A stretch of DNA of 64,000 nucleotides, taken from positions 337,695 through 401,694 of the forward strand of contig NZ_HG529490.1 in NCBI RefSeq assembly GCF_000308275.2, read 5' to 3'. Numbering within the stretch: position 1 is the stretch's first letter; each line of letters begins with the position of its first letter. The notes under the pieces were generated by a model that was not told the DNA's origin, ran no database searches, and saw only the letters and a program-made list of their open reading frames with translations. Origin of the DNA: Levyella massiliensis. GTDB lineage: Bacteria; Bacillota; Clostridia; Tissierellales; Peptoniphilaceae. The position numbers were made by a program, and so were the translations under genes. Below, in pieces: positions 15,409 to 25,104 of the stretch.

Positions 15409-16278
15409 TTATAGGGAATCTGTGGTCGGATACCGCTTCGTATCAAAGGTGTTGTAGCCGTCCAGATTGCCGGCTTCGTAGCCTTTTTTGAACCATTTCA
15501 TGCGCTGTCGGCTGGAACCGTGCGTGAAAGATTCAGGTGTCACATGGCCTTGCACGCGTTTTTGAATGGTATCATCGCCGATGGACCAGGCCGTTTGAAT
15601 GGCGTCTTCAATATCGCCATCTTCCAAATAGCCGCTCTCCTGCTGATACCGTGCCACGACACCGGCTAAATAGTCGGCCATCAGCTCCAAACGTACGGTC
15701 AAGGCATTGCGTTCCCTTTCACTCACGCGGGCTCGCTGTTTATTCACTTCATCCAGAATGCCCAGCTCATTTTGTACGTGATGACCGATCTCGTGGGAAA
15801 TCACATAACTTAAAATGAATTTATTATTTTTTGTTCTGAAATCTTTAAGCAGTGTGTCATAAAAGGACAAATCCATGTAGACTTTACGATCACGACCGCA
15901 ATAGAACGGACCGGTACCGGAACTGGCAACACCGCATCCGGTTTTAATACCTTGCTGGAAAATGACCATTTTTGCGGGACTATAGGAGCGGCGATAGTCT
16001 TTAAGAATTTTAGTCCAGGCATCTTCCGTATCTTTTAGTGCGACGGAAGAAAATTGATACAATTCTTTCTCTTTTGCATTGAGTTGAATTTCTTCCTGAT
16101 GGCCGGAAGCCGGTGCTTGTACAGGGCTGTTTAAGCCGATGTTAAGTGCCGCCAGCGGATTACCGGTGAGCAAAAACACCACCAGAGCCAGAAGAAGACT
16201 GCCGCCCCCGATTGCTTTCCCGACGCCGCGTCCGCCGCTTTGTATATTGGAACTTCCTTCTCGATTTCTCCACTTCAT
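15409..16278 (-). CDS. YpfJ-type neutral zinc metallopeptidase
   Basis: 289 aa from the ATG at 16278. An ATG three codons earlier (16287) directly abuts the GGGAAGG ribosome site and is unlikely to be used. A Gly-rich cytosolic start is followed by a membrane helix (about 25-45). The C-terminal domain carries ISHEIGHHVQ with zinc ligands His162 and His166 (HExxH), an upstream CGVASSGTGPFYC pair of cysteines and a downstream ELMADYLAG helix with the third ligand. This is the DUF2342-like/YpfJ group; the physiological substrate is unknown. An inverted repeat ACGGTAT/ATACCGT lies upstream (about 16304-16334). Confidence 0.87.
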   Translation of the reverse strand: MKWRNREGSSNIQSGGRGVGKAIGGGSLLLALVVFLLTGNPLAALNIGLNSPVQAPASGHQEEIQLNAKEKELYQFSSVALKDTEDAWTKILKDYRRSYSPAKMVIFQQGIKTGCGVASSGTGPFYCGRDRKVYMDLSFYDTLLKDFRTKNNKFILSYVISHEIGHHVQNELGILDEVNKQRARVSERERNALTVRLELMADYLAGVVARYQQESGYLEDGDIEDAIQTAWSIGDDTIQKRVQGHVTPESFTHGSSRQRMKWFKKGYEAGNLDGYNTFDTKRYPTTDSL

Positions 16279-16491
16279 CGTTTCCATCCTTCCCGCTGAT
16301 ACGGTATTGCAGTAAGGCTATATCGCATACCGTTATGCTTCTTTTTCGGAGACGGGTTCAAGTCTCCCTTTCGTGTTCTATTTCTCTTATGCCCATTTTA
16401 CGGCATAATTTGTGTATGCGGGAAAAAGAAGGACAAGCCGACAACAATTCCATAGAAGTATCCATTTGCGCCTTTTCCCAACAAAAGTCTA

Positions 16492-16500
16492 TGGTATTAT
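16492..16500 (+). promoter_or_regulatory. extended -10 before the HAD gene
   Basis: TGGTATTAT (TG plus TATTAT) 20 bases before the start codon. No good -35 is seen. Confidence 0.4.
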
Positions 16501-16520
16501 TAAACCAGATAGGAGGGCGC

Positions 16521-17378
16521 ATGATTCGACTGTTTTGTTCGGACTTTGACGGGACCCTGTCACCCGGCACCCACATTTCGCAGAAAAATGTAGATGCCAT
16601 TCGGCGTCTGCAACAGGCAGGCGTTACGTTTGCGCTCGTGAGCGGACGGCCCTTGGCCAATGCTTTGAAGATTTTGAAAAAGCACGATCTGGTGATTCCG
16701 ACCATCACCTCCAACGGCGGGGTAGTGACCACAGCAGAAGGGCAGGAACTTTTGTGTGCGGGCATCGATCATTCCGCATTGGAAGATCTGTTGCGCGAGG
16801 CAAAAGAACGTCACAGCTTTTTCATTGCGTATGAAAAAGATCGCTGTTTTGTCCCGTCATGGACACCATTGGTGCGCTTTGAAGGCATCGCTAAATGGGT
16901 GCAAAAAAAGACCGGCATCTTGCCGACACGTCTTAATCCGGAAGCACTGCCGCTTTGGACCGTTACCAAATTCAACTACTACCCTTGGGGCGCTCCCGAT
17001 GAAAAAGATTGGCAGCGTTGGCAGGCGGATGAGCGCGTGTACGTGACGACATCTTCACGTCATAAGCTGGAACTTTCGGCAAAGGGCGTTTCCAAATGGA
17101 ACGGTATTACCGTTTTGGCTGAGGCCATGGGAATGGATCGGGAGGAAATCGCAGCTATCGGCGATTATTTAAACGATGTGTCTATGGTGCAGGAAGCTAA
17201 GATCGGCTTTGCAGTGGCCAATGCGCATGCATCGTTGAAAGCATGCGCCGATGTTGTGGTGGCTTCCGCCGGAGACGATGGCGTTTGCGAAGCGATCGAT
17301 AGGGTGTTACAAAGCAACAGCCATTCGGTCAAAACGACAGAGGGCGTTGCCATGGCATTAGAGAAGAGGAAAGAATGA
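16521..17378 (+). CDS. HAD-superfamily Cof-type phosphatase
   Basis: 285 aa from ATG 16521, which has AGGAGG (16511-16516). The open frame extends far upstream, but that part is antisense to the metallopeptidase. Motif I is FDGTLS (catalytic Asp in CSDFDGT, residues 7-11), motif II Ser in LVSGRP, motif III Lys in SAKGVSKW, motif IV GDYLNDVSM. This is the Cof/YidA class IIB group, which dephosphorylates sugar phosphates or nucleotide-like substrates; the substrate is not predictable. First gene of a run that continues with dut by a 4-nt overlap. Confidence 0.92.
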   Translation: MIRLFCSDFDGTLSPGTHISQKNVDAIRRLQQAGVTFALVSGRPLANALKILKKHDLVIPTITSNGGVVTTAEGQELLCAGIDHSALEDLLREAKERHSFFIAYEKDRCFVPSWTPLVRFEGIAKWVQKKTGILPTRLNPEALPLWTVTKFNYYPWGAPDEKDWQRWQADERVYVTTSSRHKLELSAKGVSKWNGITVLAEAMGMDREEIAAIGDYLNDVSMVQEAKIGFAVANAHASLKACADVVVASAGDDGVCEAIDRVLQSNSHSVKTTEGVAMALEKRKE

Positions 17379-17839
17379 AAGAAACGCAACCGGAATCGAA
17401 GCAGCCGAAAAAAACGGTGATGCGATACCGCGCAACCGGAAAAAAGCCTGCGTATGCTAACGCTTTTGCGGCGGGGATGGATTTACCCTTTATGAACGAA
17501 GAGGCGGTAGAATTGCATACGGGAGAACATACCGATGTCTTTACCGGTGTCCATGTGGAACTTCCACGGGGGACATTTGGCCTTGTTGCCATCCGTTCCG
17601 GGCTCGGACGTAAAGGGCTGATGCTATCGAACGGCATTGGCATTATCGATGAGGACTATCGCGGCGAAATTCGCATTCCGCTCTATTATCACGGGATCGA
17701 GCCGCTTCGCCTGGAACCGGGCGAGCGTGTGGCACAGATGGTAATTATCCCTTATGTGCAGGCGGATTTGCAGTGGAGTGAGGATTTAAGCGATACAAAA
17801 CGCGGGCAGGAAGGCTTCGGTTCCAGTGGTCGGTTCTAA
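17375..17839 (+). CDS. dut: dUTP diphosphatase
   Basis: 154 aa, trimeric dUTPase family. The five motifs are recognisable: AGMDL (usually AGxDL), RSGLGRKG, NGIGIIDEDYRGE with the catalytic Asp, ERVAQMVI, and the C-terminal arm RGQEGFGSSG that closes over the substrate. It hydrolyses dUTP to dUMP and pyrophosphate. Start ATG overlaps the preceding stop (ATGA). RBS AGAGGAAAG. Confidence 0.93.
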   Translation: MKETQPESKQPKKTVMRYRATGKKPAYANAFAAGMDLPFMNEEAVELHTGEHTDVFTGVHVELPRGTFGLVAIRSGLGRKGLMLSNGIGIIDEDYRGEIRIPLYYHGIEPLRLEPGERVAQMVIIPYVQADLQWSEDLSDTKRGQEGFGSSGRF

Positions 17840-17872
17840 CGGATCCGTTTCGAAGCAGAAGAGGAGGCTTTT

Positions 17873-18124
17873 TTGCGTTTAGATAAATTTTTAAAAAATT
17901 CACGCATTATAAAACGAAGAACGGTGGCCAAAGAGGCAGCTGACGGCGGCCGTATTGAAGTAAACGGTCGTGTGGCTAAAGCAGGTACGGATGTGGCCCC
18001 GGGGGACATGATTCAAATTGCGTTTGGCAATAAAAAAATGACGCTCGAGGTGGCGTCAGTACCGGAAACGGTGCGCAAGGAACAGGCACAGGATATGTAT
18101 CGATTGATAGGAGAAGAGGAATGA
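17873..18124 (+). CDS. rqcP: RqcP, S4-domain ribosome quality control factor
   Basis: 83 aa, TTG start with GAGGAGG (17861-17867) upstream. The S4 RNA-binding domain fills the protein: MRLDKFLKNSRIIKRRT and GGRIEVNGR. RqcP (YabO/Hsp15 family) works with RqcH to add alanine tails to nascent chains on stalled 50S subunits. RqcH is encoded at 60406-62178. Overlaps divIC by 4 nt. In Bacillus, yabP and yabQ sporulation genes separate rqcP from divIC; here they are absent. Confidence 0.92.
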   Translation: MRLDKFLKNSRIIKRRTVAKEAADGGRIEVNGRVAKAGTDVAPGDMIQIAFGNKKMTLEVASVPETVRKEQAQDMYRLIGEEE

Positions 18125-18780
18125 GCCAATTTAAATCCATTCTGCCCAAGGGGGATCCCTCCCGTAAGAGCCGTCGGGCATGGCAGGAATCGGAAAACAC
18201 AAGAGAAACTCGTAACGTTCGCTACGCCGGTAATCGTAGCGGTCATAAGCAAGAAAGAAACTTCCGCAACGATGCTGTTATAAAGGCGCGCGGCACCGCA
18301 CGTGGCCATAAAAAAAGGACCACATTCAACCGCTCCAGCGTTGGTGTATTGGCTCTTTTAGCCCTGCTTCTGATCATTCTCATTCCTACCGCACTGACCT
18401 TGCGCAGCACATCGCATCAATTGAGTGAAACCAAGGCTATGCAGTCTTCGTTAGAAGCGCAGAGAGAAGCGCTGCAGACTTCGGTCAACGATTTGAAAAG
18501 TCAGCTCGAAATTGTGAATACCGATCAATTTATCGAAAAATATGCGCATGAAAAATTGGGCATGTTGCGTCCGAATGAAATTCTGATGGAGATGAAGGAC
18601 GGACAGGTAAAGGTGAATGAGGAAGCGCTGGCCAAATATCGTGCACAGCAGTCGAATCAACCGCCGGCGTCACAATCCAATTTGTCGGAAGAGGCTACAG
18701 GCACTTCGGATCAATCGGCACAGGGCTATGGCACGACAGCGCCGGCAGAGGAACGGCCGGTTGAATCCTCGCAGCAATGA
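18121..18780 (+). CDS. DivIC/FtsB-family septum formation initiator
   Basis: 219 aa. A long basic cytosolic N-terminal tail (~1-72) precedes one membrane helix (~75-96, LLALLLIILIPTAL), then an extracellular coiled coil (~100-135, KAMQSSLEAQREALQTSVND) and the conserved FIEKYAHEKLGMLRPNEI. The tail after residue 170 is Ser/Gln/Pro-rich. DivIC bridges FtsL and DivIB at the septum; both partners are encoded in the dcw cluster. Gene order rqcP-divIC-tilS-hpt-ftsH is the classic Bacillota arrangement. Confidence 0.88.
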   Translation: MSQFKSILPKGDPSRKSRRAWQESENTRETRNVRYAGNRSGHKQERNFRNDAVIKARGTARGHKKRTTFNRSSVGVLALLALLLIILIPTALTLRSTSHQLSETKAMQSSLEAQREALQTSVNDLKSQLEIVNTDQFIEKYAHEKLGMLRPNEILMEMKDGQVKVNEEALAKYRAQQSNQPPASQSNLSEEATGTSDQSAQGYGTTAPAEERPVESSQQ

Positions 18781-20279
18781 TGGAGCGTGAAGACGGCTAT
18801 GCGGCGCTTCGCTCCCTGCTTAAACCGTTTCTGACGGTACCACGCCGCCTATATTGCGCTGTCTCCGGTGGAGCGGATTCCATGGCGCTTGCCACCTTTT
18901 CGGATGCGTTGTGGCAGGAAGGCTTTTTACCCGAAGCCCCCGTGCTCTTACATGTGAACCATGGTTTGCGCGGCCAAGCCTCCGATGCGGATGAAGCCTT
19001 TGTGTGCGCATGGGCGAAAGATCACGGTTTATCCGTGGCCGTGGGTCATTTTGACGTGCGGCAACACGCAAAAGACACCGGCACTTCCATTGAGACGGCT
19101 GCTCGAAACGTACGGTATACTTTTTTTGAAGAGCAGATCCGAAACGAACACGATTCAGACCAAGCAAAACCCCTATTGCTTCTTGCGCATCACGCCCAAG
19201 ATCAGGCGGAGAGCATATTGCTCCACATCTGCCGGGGGAGCGGTACGGACGGCTTGGCCGGCATGCGTCCGTGTGAGGAACGCAGATCGTATTGGCTCCT
19301 GCGCCCCTTCCTCTTTGTGCCCAAACAAAAGCTTATTGGTGCATTGCAAGAGAGACAGCAATCGTGGCGTGAAGATGCAACGAACGGGCAGCGAGAGGCG
19401 ACGCGTAATCGCTTGCGGTTGGATATTTTGCCGCAGCTGCGTAACGATGTGAATCCTGCGTTGGATGATGCTCTTCTTCGTTTGGGTGTCATTGTGGCGG
19501 ATGAATCCGATTATATGGAAGACACGGCGGCTGCTTGCTTGGCAAAGCTGGTTGAACCGAAATCAGGTCAGGATCCTTTTTCTGGCTCCCTTCTGGCGCG
19601 CAATGCCCATCTGCTAAAAAGCATGGCTTTACCGCGCCAGGCGTTTTTAGCGCTGCCGATAGCGCTACAACGCCGTGTTATCCGTCAATGGGTCTTTTCC
19701 TTGGCAAAAGACAAAAAAATAGAGCCGATTTCCCTTCTCTTTCGTGATATTGAAGAGATTCGTGGCTATTTTTCGAAACCGACGGGTAAATGGCTCGGAC
19801 TTTATGGTATCATGTTTTTAACTGATTTCGAGGGAGTACACGCTTTAAAGCAGAAGCGTTTTATGACTCTCGAAACGGAGGAGGAAACCCCATTTTCTCT
19901 TCCGATTCAATCCCATATGCAGCAGGTGACGAGTCGTTTTGGCCTTTGGACGATGACATTCCAAGCACAGGCGACCCCTGCTACGGTATCCTCTTTGGCG
20001 TCTCTGCCTGCCGCATGCTGTGCCCTGAATGCAGAAGGACTCAGCGGTTTGGAATGGCGTTTTGCGCTGTCGGAGGATCTTTTTATTAAATTTGGCGGCG
20101 GACAAAAACCGCTGCGAAAGATGTGGAATGCCTGGCACGTCCCATCGCTATTGCGAAAACACTGGCCGGTCGTAACCGATGGAAAAGATATTCTGTGGGT
20201 TCCCGGATTAGGACGCAGTGCAGTGCGAAAAGTACAGGTCGGGCAAGCAATGGTGACCATAAATTGGAGAAGGGTATGA
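18777..20279 (+). CDS. tilS: tRNA(Ile)-lysidine synthase
   Basis: 500 aa. The PP-loop ATP site AVSGGADSMAL is at ~28-38, then HVNHGLRG and HHAQDQAESILLH, and the TilS C-terminal domains follow. It converts C34 of tRNA-Ile(CAU) to lysidine so that it reads AUA; essential. The start ATG overlaps the divIC stop (ATGA); an adjacent second ATG is possible. No strong RBS is seen, so translation is probably coupled. Confidence 0.94.
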   Translation: MMEREDGYAALRSLLKPFLTVPRRLYCAVSGGADSMALATFSDALWQEGFLPEAPVLLHVNHGLRGQASDADEAFVCAWAKDHGLSVAVGHFDVRQHAKDTGTSIETAARNVRYTFFEEQIRNEHDSDQAKPLLLLAHHAQDQAESILLHICRGSGTDGLAGMRPCEERRSYWLLRPFLFVPKQKLIGALQERQQSWREDATNGQREATRNRLRLDILPQLRNDVNPALDDALLRLGVIVADESDYMEDTAAACLAKLVEPKSGQDPFSGSLLARNAHLLKSMALPRQAFLALPIALQRRVIRQWVFSLAKDKKIEPISLLFRDIEEIRGYFSKPTGKWLGLYGIMFLTDFEGVHALKQKRFMTLETEEETPFSLPIQSHMQQVTSRFGLWTMTFQAQATPATVSSLASLPAACCALNAEGLSGLEWRFALSEDLFIKFGGGQKPLRKMWNAWHVPSLLRKHWPVVTDGKDILWVPGLGRSAVRKVQVGQAMVTINWRRV

Positions 20280-20836
20280 GTGGAGATAATTTACTGAGAT
20301 ACGTTGATCGCATTCTGTTCACCGAAGAACAAATTCAAGCGCGCGTTGAGGAATTGGGCGCAGCCATCACGAAAGATTACGAGAAGGAAAATGCGGATTT
20401 ACTCGTGGTGGGGATTTTGAAGGGTGCCTCTGTGTTTATGGCCGACCTTTTAAAACAAATTAAACTGGATGTGGAGATTGATTTTATGTCGGTTTCCAGT
20501 TATGGCTCCAACACCGTTTCCAGTGGCGATGTGCGTATTATTAAAGATTTAGAACAAGCCATAATGGGCAAGAATGTGCTGATTGTAGAAGATATCGTGG
20601 ATACAGGTTATACCCTCAGTTATCTCGTAGATAATCTGCTATCGCGTGGCGCTCACAGTGTGAAGGTTGCCTGCATGCTCAACAAAGCAGAACGTCGGGT
20701 GACGGATATTCAAGGCGATTATGTCGGTTTTGATATTCCGGATGAGTATGTGATCGGTTATGGCATGGACTTTAATCAGAAATTGCGGAATTTGCCGTTC
20801 ATCGGCACACTCAATCCGATTTATTATCGTGACTAG
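20276..20836 (+). CDS. hpt: hypoxanthine phosphoribosyltransferase
   Basis: 186 aa from ATG 20276 (RBS GGAGAAGGG). It overlaps tilS by 4 nt; the frame is open upstream but that part lies within tilS. The PRPP-binding motif VLIVEDIVDTGYTLS and the LKGASVFMADL loop are present. It salvages hypoxanthine (and guanine) to IMP/GMP. The C terminus DEYVIGYGMDFNQKLRNLP is typical of HPRT. Confidence 0.95.
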   Translation: MSGDNLLRYVDRILFTEEQIQARVEELGAAITKDYEKENADLLVVGILKGASVFMADLLKQIKLDVEIDFMSVSSYGSNTVSSGDVRIIKDLEQAIMGKNVLIVEDIVDTGYTLSYLVDNLLSRGAHSVKVACMLNKAERRVTDIQGDYVGFDIPDEYVIGYGMDFNQKLRNLPFIGTLNPIYYRD

Positions 20837-20860
20837 TGTTTGGCAGGGAAGGAAAGTGGA

Positions 20861-22729
20861 ATGAATAAGAAAACCCCGAATCGTAACAATGTGGGAATGC
20901 TCATCAGCTATCTGTTGCCGCTTCTCATGATTGCACTGATTTTTATGTTTTTTAATGCGAATAAGTCAGCGCAAACGTCCATGTCGCATAATGCATTAAT
21001 TACGCACTTGGACAAAGGAGACGTCAAAAGCCTGGTTTACCAGGGAGACAAGCTGCGTGGCGTTCTCAAAGATAAAGCCAATACGCCCTTCGAAGTCGTT
21101 ATTCCGCAGGAGTATTTTTCCACGTTTTATCAGGAACATGTAAGTAAACAGGTGGAAGAGGGAAACGTGGAAATGGCCTTTCAGTCCATTCCGGAACCGA
21201 ATCCGTTCTTGACGATGCTACCGGATATGCTCTTTTTGGGGTTGATCGGTTTTATGATGTATACCTTCTTCAAGCGCACCTCCATGCAAAACAGTGGCAT
21301 GAACAGCTTTGGAAAGAGTAAAGCGCAGCTGCATCAGGATAAAGGCAAAAAAGTTACCTTTGACGATGTGGCAGGCTTACAAGAAGAAAAAGAAGAATTA
21401 CAAGAAATCGTCGAGTTTTTGAAGAACCCGCGTAAATTCATTAATTTAGGTGCTCGCATTCCGAAGGGCGTTCTGTTAGTAGGCCCTCCGGGAACCGGTA
21501 AGACTTATCTGTCTAAGGCAGTTGCCGGAGAAGCCGGTGTACCGTTTTTCTCGATTTCCGGTTCGGATTTCGTTGAGATGTTCGTCGGCGTAGGTGCGTC
21601 CCGAGTGCGTGACCTCTTTATGGAAGGCAAGAAAAATGCACCGTGCATTATTTTCGTGGATGAAATTGATGCGGTGGGACGTCGCCGCGGGGCAGGCCTT
21701 GGCGGTGGCAATGACGAACGCGAACAAACGCTCAACCAATTGCTCGTTGAGATGGATGGGTTTGATAAAAACGAAGGTATTATCATTATGGCGGCAACGA
21801 ACCGTCCGGACATCTTGGATCCGGCGTTACTGCGCCCGGGCCGCTTTGATCGACAAGTGATGGTGGGTATGCCCGATGCCAAAGCGCGTGAGGCTATTTT
21901 GAAAGTGCATACGCGCAATAAGCCGACCGCGGAAAATATTGATTATGATGCCCTCGCGCGCCAGACGGCAGGTTTTACCCCGGCGGATTTGGAAAATATG
22001 ACCAATGAGGCAGCGCTTCTTACCGCACGCGAAGGGAAGAGCGTGATTGATATGCATACCTTTGAGGAGGCGGCCATTAAAGTGGTAGCCGGTCCGGAAA
22101 AGAAATCCCGTGAAGTGATTGAAAGGGAACGTGTGCTTACGGCGTATCATGAAGGTGGCCATGCGATTGTAACGCGCTCCCTGCCGAATACGGATAAAGT
22201 GAATATGATTACGATTGTACCGCGCGGTTATGCCGGCGGGTTCACCTCTTTTTTGCCACATGACGATCGCCAATTCATGTCGCGCAATGAAATGCTGACG
22301 GAAATTGTAACCTTCCTCGGCGGACGAGCGGCAGAAGCGCTGGTGTTGGATGATATTTCCACCGGCGCCTCGAACGATATTGAACGAGCAACACAGATGG
22401 CACGGGATATGGTGGTGAAATACGGCATGAGTAAAGCTCTCGGTCCCGTCACCTACGAAGAAAACAAAAACAATGTATTTTTAGGCAACGATTTGGGACA
22501 GGTTCGTGCGTATTCGAATGAGACAGCGCAGGCCATTGATAAAGAAGTGCGCTCGATCATGACGAATGCGCTCGAAAAGGCTATGGAGATCCTGCGTCAG
22601 AATCGGGAAATGCTTGACGCATTGGCGAAACGCTTATTGGAAAAAGAAACGATGCACGCGGCGGAATTTGAGGAGCTTTTCCAAGAATACGGTGTGGCGT
22701 ATGAGGAAAAGGAGGAAATTGCATTATGA
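20861..22729 (+). CDS. ftsH: ATP-dependent zinc metalloprotease FtsH
   Basis: 622 aa from ATG 20861 (RBS GGGAAGGAAAG). Two membrane helices (~11-30 and ~120-140) flank a small extracellular domain. The AAA+ module has Walker A GPPGTGKT (~208), Walker [10 protein letters not shown] and the second region of homology ([20 protein letters not shown]). The zinc protease domain has HEGGH (430-434). It degrades membrane and regulatory proteins as a hexamer. Overlaps the next gene by 4 nt. Confidence 0.97.
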   Translation: MNKKTPNRNNVGMLISYLLPLLMIALIFMFFNANKSAQTSMSHNALITHLDKGDVKSLVYQGDKLRGVLKDKANTPFEVVIPQEYFSTFYQEHVSKQVEEGNVEMAFQSIPEPNPFLTMLPDMLFLGLIGFMMYTFFKRTSMQNSGMNSFGKSKAQLHQDKGKKVTFDDVAGLQEEKEELQEIVEFLKNPRKFINLGARIPKGVLLVGPPGTGKTYLSKAVAGEAGVPFFSISGSDFVEMFVGVGASRVRDLFMEGKKNAPCIIFVDEIDAVGRRRGAGLGGGNDEREQTLNQLLVEMDGFDKNEGIIIMAATNRPDILDPALLRPGRFDRQVMVGMPDAKAREAILKVHTRNKPTAENIDYDALARQTAGFTPADLENMTNEAALLTAREGKSVIDMHTFEEAAIKVVAGPEKKSREVIERERVLTAYHEGGHAIVTRSLPNTDKVNMITIVPRGYAGGFTSFLPHDDRQFMSRNEMLTEIVTFLGGRAAEALVLDDISTGASNDIERATQMARDMVVKYGMSKALGPVTYEENKNNVFLGNDLGQVRAYSNETAQAIDKEVRSIMTNALEKAMEILRQNREMLDALAKRLLEKETMHAAEFEELFQEYGVAYEEKEEIAL

Positions 22730-23397
22730 GTTCGCAAGCAGCCAAACAAACACAACAAGCAGGCCAGATGCCGGGCATTCATCTTCTCGGCACAACGCTT
22801 ACGGTAATCGATTTACTCTATGTCGGCATGCTTCTTTTCCTGTTGTATCAGGTATTCCGCGGCATTAAAATCGAAAAGAAATTGCAGCAACCGAAATATT
22901 CCTATGCCACACGTCCGAAATCCATCAACCTCGTATTGATGGGCATTATCATACTGTTCGGTATACTAACGATGACTTGGCAGGGCGAATACGTCCGTGG
23001 CTTGATCATGGTATTGTTGGGCATTACGTTCTATTTTTCATCGCGCAATCGCGTGATCGTATCGCCGGAAGGCCTCTTTGCGGATAATAAATATATTACC
23101 TGGAATGAAATGCGCAAATGGGCTTGGGATACGAAAACCGGCAACTTGGTCATCATTACGAAAGAGCGCGGGAAAGCCGAAACACGACAGGTTCTGCAGA
23201 TCGGTCGTCTACATATGACGGAGATTAATGAGCGGATTCGCGTTTTTAAGCTGGGAAAAGAATCGGCATGGCTGGAAGAAAAGGAAGCCTTGGATCGTAA
23301 GAAGAACAAGAAAACTGAGGATGAGCATAAAGCCAAAGAAAGCGGAGAAAACGAAGCCTTGTCCGAAGAGGATAAGAAAGAGGCTCCGGAGAAGTAA
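22726..23397 (+). CDS. membrane protein of unknown function
   Basis: 223 aa. Three hydrophobic segments (~23-44, ~62-82, ~86-104) are followed by a soluble PH-like beta region (RVIVSPEGLFADNKYITWNE; ITWNEMRKW) and a highly charged Lys/Glu C-terminal tail (~180-223). The arrangement resembles small bacterial proteins of the DUF5673/PH-like type, but I cannot name the family with confidence. Its start overlaps ftsH by 4 nt, so it is translationally coupled to the protease and could be a cofactor or substrate adaptor (inference). Confidence 0.8.
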   Translation: MSSQAAKQTQQAGQMPGIHLLGTTLTVIDLLYVGMLLFLLYQVFRGIKIEKKLQQPKYSYATRPKSINLVLMGIIILFGILTMTWQGEYVRGLIMVLLGITFYFSSRNRVIVSPEGLFADNKYITWNEMRKWAWDTKTGNLVIITKERGKAETRQVLQIGRLHMTEINERIRVFKLGKESAWLEEKEALDRKKNKKTEDEHKAKESGENEALSEEDKKEAPEK

Positions 23398-23415
23398 TAA
23401 CGCAGGAGGGGGAGC

Positions 23416-25038
23416 ATGGCAAAATTTATTTTTGTTACCGGTGGCGTCGTTTCCGGTATCGGCAAAGGCATCAGCGCAGGCAGCGTGGGCAGATTGCTCA
23501 AGGATAACGGCTATTCGGTATTTATGCAGAAGTTTGATCCGTATCTCAATGTGGATCCGGGTACAATGAGCCCCTACCAGCACGGTGAGGTGTTTGTTAC
23601 CCGCGACGGTGGCGAAACGGATCTGGACTTGGGTCACTATGAGCGCTTCATCGATGAGGAACTGACCAAGAACTCTTCGGTTACGAGCGGGCGTATCTAT
23701 TCGAATGTCATCCGAAAGGAAAGAGCCGGTGATTACGAAGGCAAAACCGTGCAGGTGATTCCGCATGTGACCAATGAGATTAAAGAAAAGATCTACTCTG
23801 TCGCAGAAGAATCGGGAGCGGATTTCATTATCACAGAGATCGGTGGGACGGTGGGCGATATTGAATCACAACCCTTCATCGAAGCGATTCGTCAGATCCA
23901 TTCCGAAAATTCCGATGATGTGATGTTCTTGCATACGGTGTTGATTCCGACAATTCCAGGCACGGATGAATTAAAGACAAAACCCGCACAGCACTCCTTT
24001 AAGGAACTGATGAGTTACGGTATTAAGCCGGATGTCTTCATTTTGCGCGCGGATCATCCCATTACGGAAGATGTGTATGAGAAAATTTGTCTGTTCTGCG
24101 ATTTACCCCGTGAAGCGGTGGTAGAATCCAAAACGGTGGATTTGATCTACGAAGTGCCTTTGGTCTTCAAGGCGCAGGGGCTGGATCAATATATTCTGCG
24201 TCATTTCCATTTGAAGACGCGTGAAGATCATACGGCAGATTGGGCCAAGATGTGCGAGTCTTTTAAGTCGGCGAAAGAAAAGCTTTCGATTGCCTTAGTA
24301 GGCAAATATACCGCCCTTGGCGATTCCTATCTTTCGGTTGTGGAAGCCGTGCGTGATGCCGGCTATCATATCGGCGCAAATGTCGAAGTAAGTTACATCG
24401 ACTCCGAGACCGTAAAGGCAAAGAATGCCAAAGAAATCTTAAGTGCCTATGACGGCATCATTATTCCCGGTGCTTTTGGATCGCGTGGTACAGACGGCAT
24501 GATTGAAACCGTGCGCTATGCTCGGGAAAACAATGTACCGTATCTGGGCATCTGCATGGGTATGCAGATCGCTTGCATTGAGATTGCACGCGATGTGCTG
24601 GGCATCCGAGATGCTTCGTCGCTGGAGTTTGATCCGGAAACGAAGAATCCGATCATCACCTTCTTGGACGGACAATCCGAGAATATCGACCGCGGCGGCA
24701 CGTTGCGCCTTGGCAACAATGACTGTGCGCTGACAGAAAATACGCTGGCACATCAGCTTTATGGCCAGAAAAACATTGTGGAACGCCATCGCCATCGTTA
24801 TGAATTCAATAATAAATATAAAGAGATGTTTGAGCAGAATGGCGTGGTCTTTAGCGGCATTCAGCTCGCAAAGAACCTGATGGAAATCATTGAGATTCCG
24901 AAACATCCGTACTTTATTGGTGCGCAATTCCATCCTGAATTCAAGTCTCGCCCCAATGCACCACATCCACTGTTTACGGGATTGGTACGGGCAAGCTTGG
25001 AGAATAGAAAACAGTCCTCTGCGAAAAAATCCAAATAA
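23416..25038 (+). CDS. pyrG: CTP synthase
   Basis: 540 aa, full length. N-terminal amidoligase domain: KFIFVTGGVVSGIGKGISAG (P-loop) and EIGGTVGDIESQPF. C-terminal class I glutamine amidotransferase: GICMGMQIACIE with nucleophile near Cys381, and the His/Glu pair in GAQFHPEF. It makes CTP from UTP, ATP and glutamine. RBS GGAGGGGG. No pyrG attenuation leader is visible in the 18-base gap upstream. Confidence 0.97.
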   Translation: MAKFIFVTGGVVSGIGKGISAGSVGRLLKDNGYSVFMQKFDPYLNVDPGTMSPYQHGEVFVTRDGGETDLDLGHYERFIDEELTKNSSVTSGRIYSNVIRKERAGDYEGKTVQVIPHVTNEIKEKIYSVAEESGADFIITEIGGTVGDIESQPFIEAIRQIHSENSDDVMFLHTVLIPTIPGTDELKTKPAQHSFKELMSYGIKPDVFILRADHPITEDVYEKICLFCDLPREAVVESKTVDLIYEVPLVFKAQGLDQYILRHFHLKTREDHTADWAKMCESFKSAKEKLSIALVGKYTALGDSYLSVVEAVRDAGYHIGANVEVSYIDSETVKAKNAKEILSAYDGIIIPGAFGSRGTDGMIETVRYARENNVPYLGICMGMQIACIEIARDVLGIRDASSLEFDPETKNPIITFLDGQSENIDRGGTLRLGNNDCALTENTLAHQLYGQKNIVERHRHRYEFNNKYKEMFEQNGVVFSGIQLAKNLMEIIEIPKHPYFIGAQFHPEFKSRPNAPHPLFTGLVRASLENRKQSSAKKSK

Positions 25039-25104
25039 TAGCGGGGGAATCGGGGCATAGCCCGAACAGACCGGCATCCTTTGTGAGCCGGATCGGAGGA
25101 AAAA

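Noticed and set aside
17375-17839. deoxycytidine triphosphate deaminase instead of dUTPase
   Set aside because: The RSGLGRKG, GIIDEDYRGE and RGQEGFGSSG motifs are those of trimeric dUTPase.
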